From Antedon mediterranea (Eukaryota > Echinodermata > Crinoidea > Comatulida > Antedonidae), in contig NC_092674.1 of NCBI RefSeq assembly GCF_964355755.1, forward strand, positions 24,020,001-24,084,000: a stretch of DNA of 64,000 nt, written 5' to 3'. This document shows, in pieces, positions 31,570-42,481 of this stretch. Position numbers and translations under genes: made by a program. Position 1 is the stretch's first letter; each line of letters starts with the position of its first letter. The notes under the pieces were generated by a model. It saw only the letters and a program-made list of their open reading frames with translations. It searched no databases and was not told where the DNA came from.

Positions 31570-31577
31570 TGACGTCA
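31570..31577. promoter_or_regulatory. CRE palindrome upstream of metallothionein
   Basis: Perfect TGACGTCA, between the TATA-like box and the MREs. CREB/ATF-type factors bind this sequence. Confidence 0.45.
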
Positions 31578-31619
31578 TTCCATTCAACTGTCAAGTACTG
31601 TGTGTAAATACTACGGATC

Positions 31620-31660
31620 GTGCGCAAAATACTGCGGTTCGTGTGTAAGAATGGAGTGCA
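31620..31660 (-). promoter_or_regulatory. Two metal-response-element cores
   Basis: TGCRCNC cores on the minus strand read TGCGCAC (31626-31620) and TGCACTC (31660-31654), 90-130 bp upstream of the TATA-like box. MTF-1 binds such cores in animal metallothionein promoters. Two in 41 bp next to a metallothionein start is good circumstantial evidence for metal induction. Confidence 0.6.
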
Positions 31661-31664
31661 AAAA

Positions 31665-33850
31665 GACAAGTGTTCTGTGTTGTTTGCAGCCGAATTTAAA
31701 TACTGTACAAGGTTAGGAAATGCAAACTAAAGAAATGTGCAAACTTTATTGATTTCCAGAACTTTCGCTTTACATTTTCCAAAAGTAAGTATTATGATAA
31801 GAAAAATCAGAAAATAAAAAGATCGTATTTCATCAAAAGCAAGAAATTCCGAGACTATACACGGCAAATGATTCCCCCTCCTACTATTCCCAAATTGCAA
31901 CTGAGTCGTCCTTGCAGTGTTTTTGTATTGGCGCGAATCATAGGACAGCGCTATTTCGAACCTTTTGACTGACACTACGGTAAATTAATATGCATTTCAA
32001 TCATTCATTTAGGAGGTTCATCATTTTCCCACTTCAGTCTCACCATTATCGGTCTCTCACAAAGATTCGCGTAGGCCTTCCATAATAATGTAGGCCTACT
32101 AAAATTAAAAAGAAAATTGGAAAAGAAACCAACAAACTTCAACAATTTGACATTAACAAGGGCTTGCCTAGCATTCGGACCGACCGAGACGGGTGTAGGC
32201 CTATAATCAAACAATTAAACCCATAACACTAACACCATACTCGGTTCAGCACAACCCCTCACATAGCCTACTGGTATGTAGACCAGTGACTTAGGTAGAC
32301 AATATGGGTCCGGCAAGCATTTTATATATAACGATTGATAATTTTTCTATACTTTCATCATCGTACAATATACCGTACAATATTCTATTGAGCCATCTAG
32401 ACATTTCGTTTTAATTTTTTTATATAAAAATAAAAATTATAGGCTAACTGTTTAAAAGGCCTGATTTCGTGGTTTTTTAAGGCCCGTCCTATTTCATTTC
32501 TGGTTCAAGTTTCGGTTTCATAACAATTTTATTTACAGACTGATGAGATAATAAAGTACATTGATGCAATAACATAATGAAGTAAGGTCAGAGTTTGAAG
32601 CAGGCAGTATATTGTGGTTTCCTTTTAATTCTTAAAAAAAATATCGCGTGCAAAATATTCGAATCAATTATTTTCTTTCGTCAAGCACTCTGGCTTGAAC
32701 TTGATGATCTTGCTTTTCACGTATATAAAAACATTAAAAAAATTAATACAAAATTAGGCCTACATAAAGTAATAGTAAAACATATCATACAAATGTACAG
32801 AACAATAATGTAAAAATTATGCTTATCTGACAACATTTGCATTAAAAAATTTCGTTTCGTCATCCGTTTTTCACGATAAAAACAAAATTTTATTACGAGT
32901 TTTTACAAAAAGCATGTCTATCTAAAATGTACGTATATTCTCACGGTAGAAACGGGTTGATTTATTTTTAAAAAACGGTATTTCTAGCCAGCAGAAACGG
33001 GTACATAAAAAGTACACTTGATATTATGATTCTTTATATATATAATTATAATTGATTTTAAATGGCGTATTTGTTATTGTTTAAACGAGATATAAAAAAA
33101 ACCCTGATACGGTTTTTAAAATCCCATTGTATGCTACGCCCATTTTACCTACCTAGAGAGGATACTGGTTATGTCAAATCTTTAATGGCAGTTATTCATC
33201 CAAATACTTGTACTGTATTTATATTCAATTTTATAAACTAGTTTAATATTATGTCATTGTGTATTATTATGTTATAGTTTAAAAAAACATTGAAATTGAA
33301 ATAATGATGTTGTAAACAAAATTCTAACATAATACAATTGAAACAGAATTTTGTTCAATATAATATTGATTAACCGACGAGAGGGGAAGCCATTTTGGAC
33401 AAATGCTATGGAAACATTAAGGAAAAATACAACGCTAAGGTATGTGCTCCGCTTGGAGCCTCCGATCACAACACCCTTTTGTTTGTTAACTATAGTTACA
33501 GCAGGGAGTTGTTAACAACTCCCTGGTTACAGACAACAATTGAAACAAAAGAAACCAATTAGCATATAGTTATCTGTAAGTGGTCTAACAATGCTGTTGA
33601 CAACTGCCTGAATGCCTGGATAGCCTAGATCTACATTTATATATTTTTCAAGTGCATTTAATTCAATTCAGCCCAACATTTTAATCAATAAGCTTTTAAC
33701 TATGAATGTTTTTACTGTTTCATGTATGTAACTGTTTTTATGAGTTCTGTTTTAAAATTATTTTAATGTGTGTTATGCCACAGGAAAGCAAATTTCCAAC
33801 ATTTATTTGACGAATATATCTCATTCGATTCCAGTCTCATCGTCAAATAC
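31665..33850. other. Gene-free interval
   Basis: AT-rich with no supported gene. At 33505-33524 there is a perfect palindrome GGGAGTTGTTAACAACTCCC. A block near 32940-33010 (GTAGAAACGGG and CAGCAGAAACGGG) resembles 16108-16190 in inverse orientation, probably an uncharacterised repeat. Confidence 0.3.
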
Positions 33851-33854
33851 AGGT

Positions 33855-34235
33855 TTAAACAAGAATATTTCTTACAAAAAACGCTGCTCGCTTATTGTTA
33901 TTGCTAAGGTCAAGTCTGGGGGTCACTTCATCACGCCTAGATACTTCAAGTATCCTATTACAAACAAAAACTTCAATGGACTGTTTTGATAATAATTCAA
34001 TGATTATCTGACAGCGAATTATATCATGGGACTCATAAATACCAGAATGCTTTGGGATTTGTCGTTAGACTCTTTTCTCAGCCGTTTTTGGATTCAACAG
34101 GTGGTACCAATAAATTATAGTGGAGTTTCCATTTTAACAAAAATGTCAAAGTGTAGTACTATAAAGCTGCTTGATTTCATCTAATGAATGAGTCATCTCG
34201 TGTGACGTAGCGGGCTAGAGCAGCAGCGTGAAAAA
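33855..34235 (+). repeat. Dispersed repeat 'F', copy 1 (short, uninterrupted form)
   Basis: Shares TTCTTACAAAAAACGCTGCT, GGTCACTTCATCAC, AAATTATAGTGGAGTTTCCA and GACGTAGCGGGCTAGAGCA with the copies at 36841-37386 and (reverse) 45779-46361. This copy lacks the roughly 0.3 kb MITE present in the others and so shows the pre-insertion state. Confidence 0.75.
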
Positions 34236-34844
34236 CGAGACATTTAGTCGCAAACGCTATCTTTAAAAAAATTATTATTAACGATTCAGAGAAAAGCGTT
34301 CGTCTGTAACTTTCAGTCCTGGCTAGACACGTACCCTTTTGGCAACAAGTCTGCTGTTTATGACTGCTTTACAATAACAGTACTAGCCTCTCTACTCGAA
34401 CACAAATAAGATTACAAATAAGATAGTTTAACAAGAAAATTTTAATCATGTATTTTACCGCCATTTTTCATTTTGACATTTTAATTAACATCGTATCTAA
34501 AATTTTAATGAAAACAAATATGGTTAATACTGAATTCAAGCATCTTTGTAAATATACCTGTATTTTAACTACTTTAAACACTTACGTTTAATTGTCACAA
34601 ATGTACTTATATGTATATAATATATTCACCAATGAGAATTTAAATAAACGTGAGATGAACTCACACACTGAGACAGTACTAGACCTGAGTGTTTTGAAAA
34701 ATAAAAACTCGACGCAGCTAGTCGTAGTATAGGCCTACTGTGTTGTAGGCCTACATTTAACATTTTGGTGTCTATATCGCGCTAAAATTGAGGTTTTATT
34801 ATTGGAAATGCTATTAGAAGTCTATATCGTATCCGGATATTCAC
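34236..34844. other. Non-coding stretch between repeats
   Basis: AT-rich and unrecognised apart from two TAGGCCTA palindromes near 34732 and 34746. Confidence 0.3.
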
Positions 34845-35200
34845 CCCCTGGACATTAACCCCCCGGAAAACTACCACCCGGACAACCACCACCTGGACAA
34901 CTACCCCCTTAGGACAACTACCCCTTTAGGACAACTACCCCCTTAGGACAACAACCCCCTTAGGACAACTACCACCTGGAAAACTACCCCCCGGACAATT
35001 ACCCCCCTATGAACAATTCCCCCCCGGAAAATAACCCCCCGGGCAATTACCCCCCCCCCCCTGGGTGATTACCCCGCGGACAACTACCTCTGACACAATA
35101 CTCCCCGTAGGACAACTACCTCCTGGACCTAGACAATACTCCCAGACAACTATCCCTTTAGAACAACTACCCTCCGGACGGACAACTACCACCCAGGCCA
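34845..35200. repeat. C-rich 17-18 bp minisatellite
   Basis: About twenty units of GGACAACTACCCCCTTA with variants (ACCACCC, ACCCCCCGG, TTAGAA). There is a C-homopolymer at about 35049-35060. The same unit occurs in opposite orientation at 36326-36585. Confidence 0.85.
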
Positions 35201-35826
35201 TTCAACAACCTGTCGACTCTGCAACAGTGTATAATAGGAATTAATAACTATATTTTAATTCGTTACTTTGACGAATTACTATTCATTATTGTAAACAAAA
35301 GTAAAAGATTGAACATAAATATAGCCTGGTATAAACTGAGATTGTCACACATGATCATAGCATAGTCGAACGTATTATATAGTACTCTCTGTATTTACTG
35401 TAAAGACTGGGTTCGCTAATAATAATAATAATTTTTGCGTCAGGACAATGCTTCGATAACCACTGGTCTTAAAAGAATTAATTTTTGTCTCAAATTTGTC
35501 ATATATGTATTTTTGTACACTTGATGAATAATATCACTTTTGATATTTGACCTCTCAATGTTCACTCACCGAATAAACGGCGATCTTTAAATAAATTCCC
35601 CTCAAATAAACGGTGATCATGTCACTCCCATGAAACATCATATGGAATAATCGGCGTCTATTTCTATTAGATTATACCCCCTCCCATTGAATAAACAACT
35701 TTCTTCCAATAAATGTCCACCTAAAAACCACCTGAACAATAAACAGCCCAGGCCGTTTTTTCAAAAAATATGGTACTTTAAATCTAGCACATCTAGGGTC
35801 TAGCGTGCTGTTAAACAGAATAATCG
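35201..35826. other. Non-coding stretch between minisatellite and Mutator-like element
   Basis: Irregular repeats of AATAAACGGCGATC-like and AATAAA-containing words at 35570-35740, otherwise nothing recognised. Confidence 0.3.
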
Positions 35827-35835
35827 GTTAAAAAC

Positions 35836-36261
35836 GGGTGTTTCGAAACTAGAGACCGAGACCAGAGACCAGAGTCCCGAGACCCAATACGAAAAGGGAG
35901 ACCTAAATATACGGAAAGGGAGACCCACGTACGAAAAGGGAGACCCCACTATACGAAAAGGCAGACCCCACTATACGAAAAGAGAGACCCTAATATACGA
36001 AAAGGGAGACCTAAATATACAAAAAGGGAGACCCAAATATACGAAAAGGGAGACCCAAATATACAAAATGGGAGACCCAAATATACGAAAAGGGAGACCC
36101 ACTATAAGAAAAGGGAGACCCCACTATACGAAAAGAGAGACCACACTATACCAAAAGGGAGACCCTAATATACGAAAAGGGAGACCCAAATATAGGTCTC
36201 CCTTTTCGTATTGGGTCTCGTGTCAGGTCTCTGGTCTCGGGTCTCTAGTTTCGAAACACCC
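35836..36261. mobile_element. Mutator-like foldback element with a minisatellite core
   Basis: Terminal inverted repeats of about 69 bp begin GGGTGTTTCGAAACTAGAGA on both sides with only a few mismatches. The identical 9-bp GTTAAAAAC lies outside each end (35827-35835, 36262-36270). Between them is an array of about fifteen 20-bp units (TATACGAAAAGGGAGACCCA, 35886-36196), whose unit is also part of the inverted repeat. A 100-codon ORF starting within it is repeat-derived and not a gene. Confidence 0.8.
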
Positions 36262-36325
36262 GTTAAAAACAGATAATTTCATTTTTACAGAAACTGGTCC
36301 TATACATTTGTCTACTTTTGGATTG

Positions 36326-36585
36326 GGGGGGGGGGGGGTAGTTGACCGGGGGGTAGTTGACCGGGGGTAGTTACCCGGGGGGTAGTTATCCTAAGGGGGT
36401 AGTTGTCCTAAGGGGGTAGTTGTCCGGGGGGTAGTTGTCCGGGGGGTTGTTATCTGGGGTAGTTGTCCTAAGGGTGTAGTTGTCCGGGAAGTAGTTGTCC
36501 GGGGGGTAATTGTCCTAAGGGGGTAGTTGTCCGGGTGGTAAACATCCGGGGGGTAACTGTCTAGGGGTAGGTGTCCTAGAACCCT
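36326..36585. repeat. G-rich minisatellite, inverse of the 34.8 kb array
   Basis: Units such as GGGGGGTAGTTGTCC and TAAGGGGGTAGTTGTCC, begun by a G-homopolymer at 36326-36337. This is the reverse complement of the unit at 34845-35200, making the pair a large inverted repeat around the Mutator-like element. Confidence 0.85.
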
Positions 36586-36840
36586 ATATATATCATATTT
36601 CGTTAAATGAACACTTTACATTGACAGGTTCTTGGTAGGTCTTGGTATTTAGGAGGACCCCTTAGTCCATGCTCCGTTTGTAAACGAGGCGGGCGGGGGG
36701 GGGGGGGGAGGGTGTTGGGTCAGAGCCATATTTTTATTTATTTATTTGAACTTACACCTTTAAATCGGTGGCACTCAATCAATGACAATTGGTGCGTTCT
36801 TAAGTAAAAGTTACAAATTCACAAACTTAACTAAACAATG

Positions 36841-37386
36841 TAAACAAGAAATATTTCTTAGAAAAAACGCTGCTGGCTTATTGAAAAATAATTTTTATTT
36901 CAAATGTTTTTAAATGTGTCATCATTTTATTGTCACATAATAGTTATTTTACCTGAAAAAAAATGTAATTTAAAGCAACAAATACTTAAATTGTCTGTCA
37001 GACAATGGTTTTTGGGTTTCTTTTCTCTTTTTATATGTTAATAAATATTATTTTGTTCAAGTCTGGGGGGTCACTTCATCACCCTAGATATTTCAAGTGT
37101 GAAGTATCCTATTACAAACACAAACTTGAATGGACTGTTTCGATAATAATTCAATGAATATCTGACAGTGAATATACCAGAAATGCTTTGGGATTTGTAA
37201 TTTTAGCATGACATATGTCCTAATAGACTCTTTTACCAGACGTTTTTTGGGTCTACTGTAGCAGCTGGAATCAATAAATTATAGTGGAGTTTCCATTTTC
37301 GTAAAACTGTCGTCCTTAGAACTATAACTGCTGCTTGCTTTAGCTTCTGATTGAGTAGTCCTAATGGGACGTAGCGGGCTAGAGCA
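36841..37386 (+). repeat. Dispersed repeat 'F', copy 2
   Basis: Same orientation as copy 1, 2.6 kb apart, with an additional internal segment (about 36895-37050) related to the AAAGATGTATTGTCCCC MITE. It ends at GCGGGCTAGAGCA and abuts a 42-bp tandem repeat. Confidence 0.75.
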
Positions 37387-38030
37387 TTATAATTAGCTTG
37401 TTTTATACTGTATCGATAGAGGGCGACATTATAATTAGCTTGTTTTCATACGGCATTTTAATAAATATTAGAAACTCAATATTTAAAGAAGATCTATACA
37501 ACAATGATTTGCATAAAATATGGAACTTATTCACATCAACCTCACCTGAACTTAAATATCACCTTTTTTTGACGAGCTAGAAATTCATGAAGAATATCGA
37601 TCAAATCCAATGTATAACCAATATTAACTATGTATTAGCAAGTAACATCTTTGACAAATAATTGTAAATTATTTTTAACAACTGCATGGAGAGAATGCAA
37701 CGAAATTTTTAATATCCTTTCATAACACAATCTTTTACTTTTCGCTCAAATGTATTGAATGTATTTTTATACCATAATGTTTATAAACTTTTTAATGTAA
37801 TAACATTTTATAAATGTTGGTATTTGATTGTGTATTAAGATAATTCCATATTTATTTTATTTTGTTGCACATTCCTTGAGAATTATGCCTCTGTTATAAG
37901 GAGAAACAATAAAGTTATTATTATTAGACAGAGGGCGACATTATAATTAGCTTGTTTTCATACTGTATCGATAGAGGGCGACATTATAATTTGCTTGTTT
38001 TCATATGGTAAAATGTATCGATAACTGATC
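37387..38030 (+). repeat. 42-bp tandem repeat interrupted by a LINE 3' end
   Basis: About four units of CATTATAATTAGCTTGTTTT plus CATACTGTATCGATAGAGG and GCGA occur, two before 37453 and two after 37925. The 0.47 kb between them ends in GAGAAACAATAAAGTTATTA and TTATTA, a tail typical of CR1/L2-type LINEs or their SINEs. It is preceded by 60 codons that look like a decayed LINE C-terminus (weak). Confidence 0.55.
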
Positions 38031-38204
38031 TGAACTTTATCACAGTCACTTGATCATTGTTGATTTATGAAATTGTTGTTCACATCTTGGATTCAAACAC
38101 AGGTTGCTGTAAGGTCTCTAGATGGGCCTACTGACAATTATAATTATGTAACATGTTTGTTATATATAAGTCTAAATTGTAGGGCTAGAGAAATTTTCAA
38201 GTAA

Positions 38205-38815
38205 ACTACAGCAACATATCGAATTATTATACTAATAGCATGGAGCTATAAATTAGAATGTAGGCCTATAGCTCCATGCCAGTAGGCCTATTAATATGCA
38301 TACTTAGCGACTGCCTTAACACATGTACTGTAAAAATAACGTTTTACACACATTTAGCCTTAGCCTTTATGAAACATGTTTAGATTCTAAACACATTCTA
38401 AACATGTAGTCTGTATCCAACTCAACATATCAGTGACTTGTTGATTGTTAAACATGTGGAGCAATTTAAGACACGTTTAGGTTTTAAACGTGTTTAATTT
38501 GCCACGTGTGGAGCTCATGTGTGAAGCTTTTTTCCGCTACGTCACATTAAAATTGTATGCACGCAATGCTAAACACGTACCTAAACATGTTGACTGAACA
38601 TAATAGTGACATGTTGACGGCTAAACACGTTTTTAGGTTTTAAACACGCTAAACATGTAACTACGTGTTTAAAAGCTCCACACTGTTTTTACAATGTTAT
38701 ATAAGCCTATTGTATGTAGATAAGTTTTCAAATCGTCTAACTACAGCAACATTTATAATATCGAATTATTATATTAATATGATGCATACTTAGCGACTGC
38801 CTTAACACATGTCTT
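38205..38815. repeat. Direct repeat pair flanking a TAAACACGT-rich segment
   Basis: ACTACAGCAACAT, ATATCGAATTATTATA and ATACTTAGCGACTGCCTTAA occur in the same order at 38205-38320 and 38738-38810. The intervening 0.4 kb is full of TAAACATGT and ACGTGTTTA half-palindromes. The 71-codon minus-strand ORF at 38774-38989 overlaps the right repeat and is not supported as a gene. Confidence 0.55.
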
Positions 38816-39284
38816 ATGGCTTAACGACAGGAAACTGAGCTCGCCTTGCCAAGATAGGAACTCATAACAGTCATTTGATCTTATGTCTGGCTGCGACAAA
38901 TACCAACAGTGCTGTACATTATTCTCCAACAGCGCGCAGTCTGTCGCAGGCGTGAAACAGATCGTTTCGCAGCCACAGATACCTACCATTGATCTTCGGA
39001 GCTCAGCATCCTTTTGTTAGATTGCCTTGTTAATTATATAAGCCTATTTTCATTCAAATGATTAGATTCCCTTACAATACGCTAACAATGCCTCATTAGG
39101 CCTCGAAACTTTAAGTTGAAATTTGTGTTGATTATAAATAATCCTATTTTGGAAACGTTTCTTTTCGAGGTTTTCCGGTAAATTTGTATTTTCAGGTTTT
39201 TGAAATACTACTTGAGCTTGTATTTGCAGACTAACATAAAAAAAGACAATGAATACAGACTTGGGGCAAGTCTAGAATGCTGTA

Positions 39285-39562
39285 ATCATTAAAGATGTTA
39301 AAGAAAGTCAATCACTTTCGTAGGAAAAAAAAATGCAAAAAAAATAATGTTTTCACCTATAAAAAGACAAAAGCAACGGTTACATTTAACAAAAACCCAA
39401 TTGGCTGGCAGCCAATTTGACTATTGTTTGCTTTAAATCTTAGTTTTTTAAGGTAATTTTTTTTTTCGATCCTTATTTTTGGTAAAAGTAAATAACTATT
39501 ATAATGTAAAATTTCATATTTTACAAAACTTATTTTTTCAGGGGGACAATACATCTTTAAGT
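39285..39562. mobile_element. MITE, AAAGATGTATTGTCCCC family
   Basis: The right end GGGGGACAATACATCTTTAA is the clear inverted terminus. The left end is ATTAAAGATGTTAAAGAAAG. The core CCCAATTGGCTGGCAGCCAA matches the 23.4 kb copy. Confidence 0.6.
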
Positions 39563-40180
39563 TAATTAGGCCTTTAATTAAATATGTTAATTAATGCAGC
39601 AATGATGAATAGCGATCAAACGCTCATCACGATGTCGTGTGGTTGTAACAGTTTTATTGTGTTACAAACGGAAGACTTCTTCATTAAGATGTTATTCATG
39701 AATTTCAATTTACGTCATAAAATCAGTATAATCCGTTTTATTAAACAGGGATTCTGCTTTCTGAAATGTCTATTTCTATTAATATTTCCATTGGAGAATG
39801 GCACAATATAGTCTTAGTTTTAACAGGGAGATATACATTTACAAGATAAACAAATATTTTATTAGAGAATTAGAATTGAATTGTTAAAGATGAATAACAG
39901 CTCCCTGGCTTGAATTGAAAACTGACTGCAATGTTTCACGTGTACCTCAATCTACATATAAACATGTTAGATTTGTACTGTTTAAGCAATTTTTTTATAT
40001 CATGTTTTTACTATAAATGTTTTGTTAATTTTGTTCTGACGGTCTTGTGTTATTGAAATCATGATTTTCAACAATGAATGAATGAAAATGAATGAATTAT
40101 GATTATGTAACAAAGTTAATAATTAATATGTAACTTTGGTTGATCATATCAACGGCGATAGAAACACTAGAGCGAACTTA

Positions 40181-40320
40181 GCTTTGTCTAAACTAGACAA
40201 AAAAATTTTGATCTCCTCAAATATGGTAGTGATATGCCCAAATATGGTGTAGTGATCATTATGTCCATATGGTCACATCATATTTTTAAACACAAATATT
40301 GATAGTGTAGATTGAGCGTT
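40181..40320. mobile_element. MITE, GTCTACACTATCAAA family (degenerate)
   Basis: Left GCTTTGTCTAAACTAGACAA, internal CAAATATGGTAGTGATATG, right ATTGATAGTGTAGATTGAGC. Confidence 0.7.
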
Positions 40321-40747
40321 ACTCTTTGGGTCTATCTTATTTCCGAAACATGACACATATTAGAACAATTATTGCTTTGTAATGTTTTCCTTTTATGCTT
40401 TGTGTAAATAAACAATTGAAGACTTAATTGTATGTATTTCTTTGTTTAAATAATTCTATAGTGTGTGCATTTGATAAGAAACATATTTTTCCTGTTGAGA
40501 AGATAGGTTAGTCTATACTGAAATGGTCAACAAACATTATTGATCCTCTGTGTTTTTTTTAAACGTCGCCTTTTTCCATTTGAAGGGCAGTGGCACGTGC
40601 TAGGTATATTTGAAATTAATAATCCTAACGTCGCATAACATCTGGCCAGTGTTTTTCCTGGTCTGGTAGATCTTACGGGTTATTGGTATTTAAGTATTCA
40701 CTGATCGTGAAGTTTATCGGTTTTTTATGATTACAAAATTGTAAAAA

Positions 40748-41045
40748 GTGTGGAAAAATGGAATAAAAGTAGAGGTACCCGCATGAGGAGATCGAGAATG
40801 ATTGATTTATTAGCCTGTGTTCATCATGATAGACTTGCTTTTGCAGTTGCAGCTCCTAACAAACTGTGGAACAATCTTCCTGGTCCTATTAAAAATGCAT
40901 CCTCTATCATAGTTTTCAAAACACTTTTAAAAACCCATCTTTTTTCTTTTTAATTTCGTTCTGTTTTTTTCTCTCAGTGTTTTGGGACAATCTTTTGATT
41001 GTACAAACGCTATATAAATCGAACAACATAACATAACATAACTTT
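40748..41045 (+). mobile_element. 5'-truncated CR1/L2-type LINE, 3' end
   Basis: About 67 codons read in one frame (40750-40953) and include FAVAAPNKLWNNLPGPIKNA and FKTLLKTHLF, the conserved C-terminal tail of CR1/L2-like reverse-transcriptase ORFs. After the stop comes GCTATATAAATCGAACAACA and (CATAA)n, the usual short 3'UTR and microsatellite tail. Only the last 0.3 kb is present. Confidence 0.75.
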
Positions 41046-41684
41046 CCCCAAAAGTTATTTCGAGGCTTTTCGATGTTTTTCTGAAATACAAGCTCAAGTA
41101 GTATACTTATGAAACGCCATATGTGCCAAAATATTTATCTTTTTACTAGTATTAAGTCAAAACTCCGCCTGGAACCCAGACTGATCATTCGATGACAATC
41201 GACTTTTTCCGATTCGAGAAACGGTCGTGAGTGAGTGACTAGGATTGAACCATGGGAAGTTAGACCTGTGACAGGATTGAACCATTGACTTCGGGATAGG
41301 GCAAGCCCCGATGAACGATTAGAATACCCATGTCTTAATTAAAACATACATTCCATGATGCATTTCCATTTATAAGGTTGGAATATAGAATAGTTAGAAT
41401 TATAAGGTAAATGATGGGAGTGCTTTTTTATTTTCCATTTTTTCTACATCGAGGATTAATGTGACAGCATTGTTTAGTTAGCTTCTGCAGTGTAATATTG
41501 TTTCTACATCATTCTCATTGAATAAGTTGCATTTATTGTGTGATATTCTCGTGATAGGTAAGCCTACTAACAGCATACCATTGACACTTCAGCGATCGGA
41601 TTAATCTAAAATGTATGCTAACGTCTGTCTTACGAGACGTATACCTAGACCCACTATTTTCGTTTATATTATATTTAACTTAAG

Positions 41685-41985
41685 ATAATATTGTCCTCCC
41701 ACCTTCTGAGGAAAAAAATGTTTTTGTTGAATAGGCCTACGCCATTTTAATGTCGCATAACAGTTTTTCACTTCCACCAAAAGTTATTTAAAAAAATGTA
41801 TTTACCTGAAAAATTGGAACTGGAAGTCCAATGGGTTTTTGGTGGAATCATAAACCTATTATAATATTATATTTTGCTGCTACTTTTTTTTCCTACGGAA
41901 GTGATTAACTTTATGAGACTGCAGGCCTTTTTTCAATGATCTTCATAGTTCATGTTTTTGCCGGGGATATACATCTTCGACTAAC
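41685..41985. mobile_element. MITE, AAAGATGTATTGTCCCC family (diverged)
   Basis: Left ATATTGTCCTCCC, right CCGGGGATATACATCTTCGA, core CCAATGGGTTTTTGGTGG. Confidence 0.5.
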
Positions 41986-42481
41986 TTAGTGAATGCATAT
42001 TTTCTCTTTGTGATGCAAGAGGGGGTGCGGGTGGTTTGATTAAAAACTGTTCAGTCTACCTACATCCAATAATTATTGTATTAATATAGTCCTACCCTTT
42101 CAAGAACGATAAATTACTAGACCTCTAATGAAATCCCTGCTTTGGGACACACTGCTATCAGGATTGAAAAACAAATAGGAAATGTATAATAATAATTCAG
42201 AGGACTTCCATGTGTTGTGTCCAAAATGGGTTCATACTGATATTATAATATAATAGTAATAGTCAGTAGGCCTATATTTTGATTATCACAATATGATTTT
42301 TTGGAAATAAATCTTCCCCCAATTTAAAATGGAATAGCCCATATAATACAATATCACCACATGACAATGAGCACACGCGACGAAACGAATACAGTATTCA
42401 TAGTGTGAACGCGGAAGATTAGTGTTGGTACGACGTACGTGTATTACCAAATTGCGTCCTGGTAATACTGTACCTTTTAGG

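Noticed and set aside
33505-33524. Perfect palindrome GGGAGTTGTTAACAACTCCC as an operator or hairpin
   Set aside because: Related AACTCCCTG/CAGGGAGTT pieces near 39895 and 42890 suggest a decayed transposon end; no second border or function could be shown.
36068-36370. 100-codon ORF of RKGRP-like repeats
   Set aside because: Runs through the minisatellite core and right terminus of the Mutator-like element and into the G-rich array; composition is that of the DNA repeat.
38143-40111. Perfect PAR-bZIP D-box sites (ATTATGTAAC) at 38143-38152 and 40102-40111 upstream of the PAR-bZIP gene, suggesting autoregulation
   Set aside because: At this base composition one or two RTTAYGTAAY matches are expected by chance in 64 kb, and the sites are 2-4 kb away in repeat-rich DNA.
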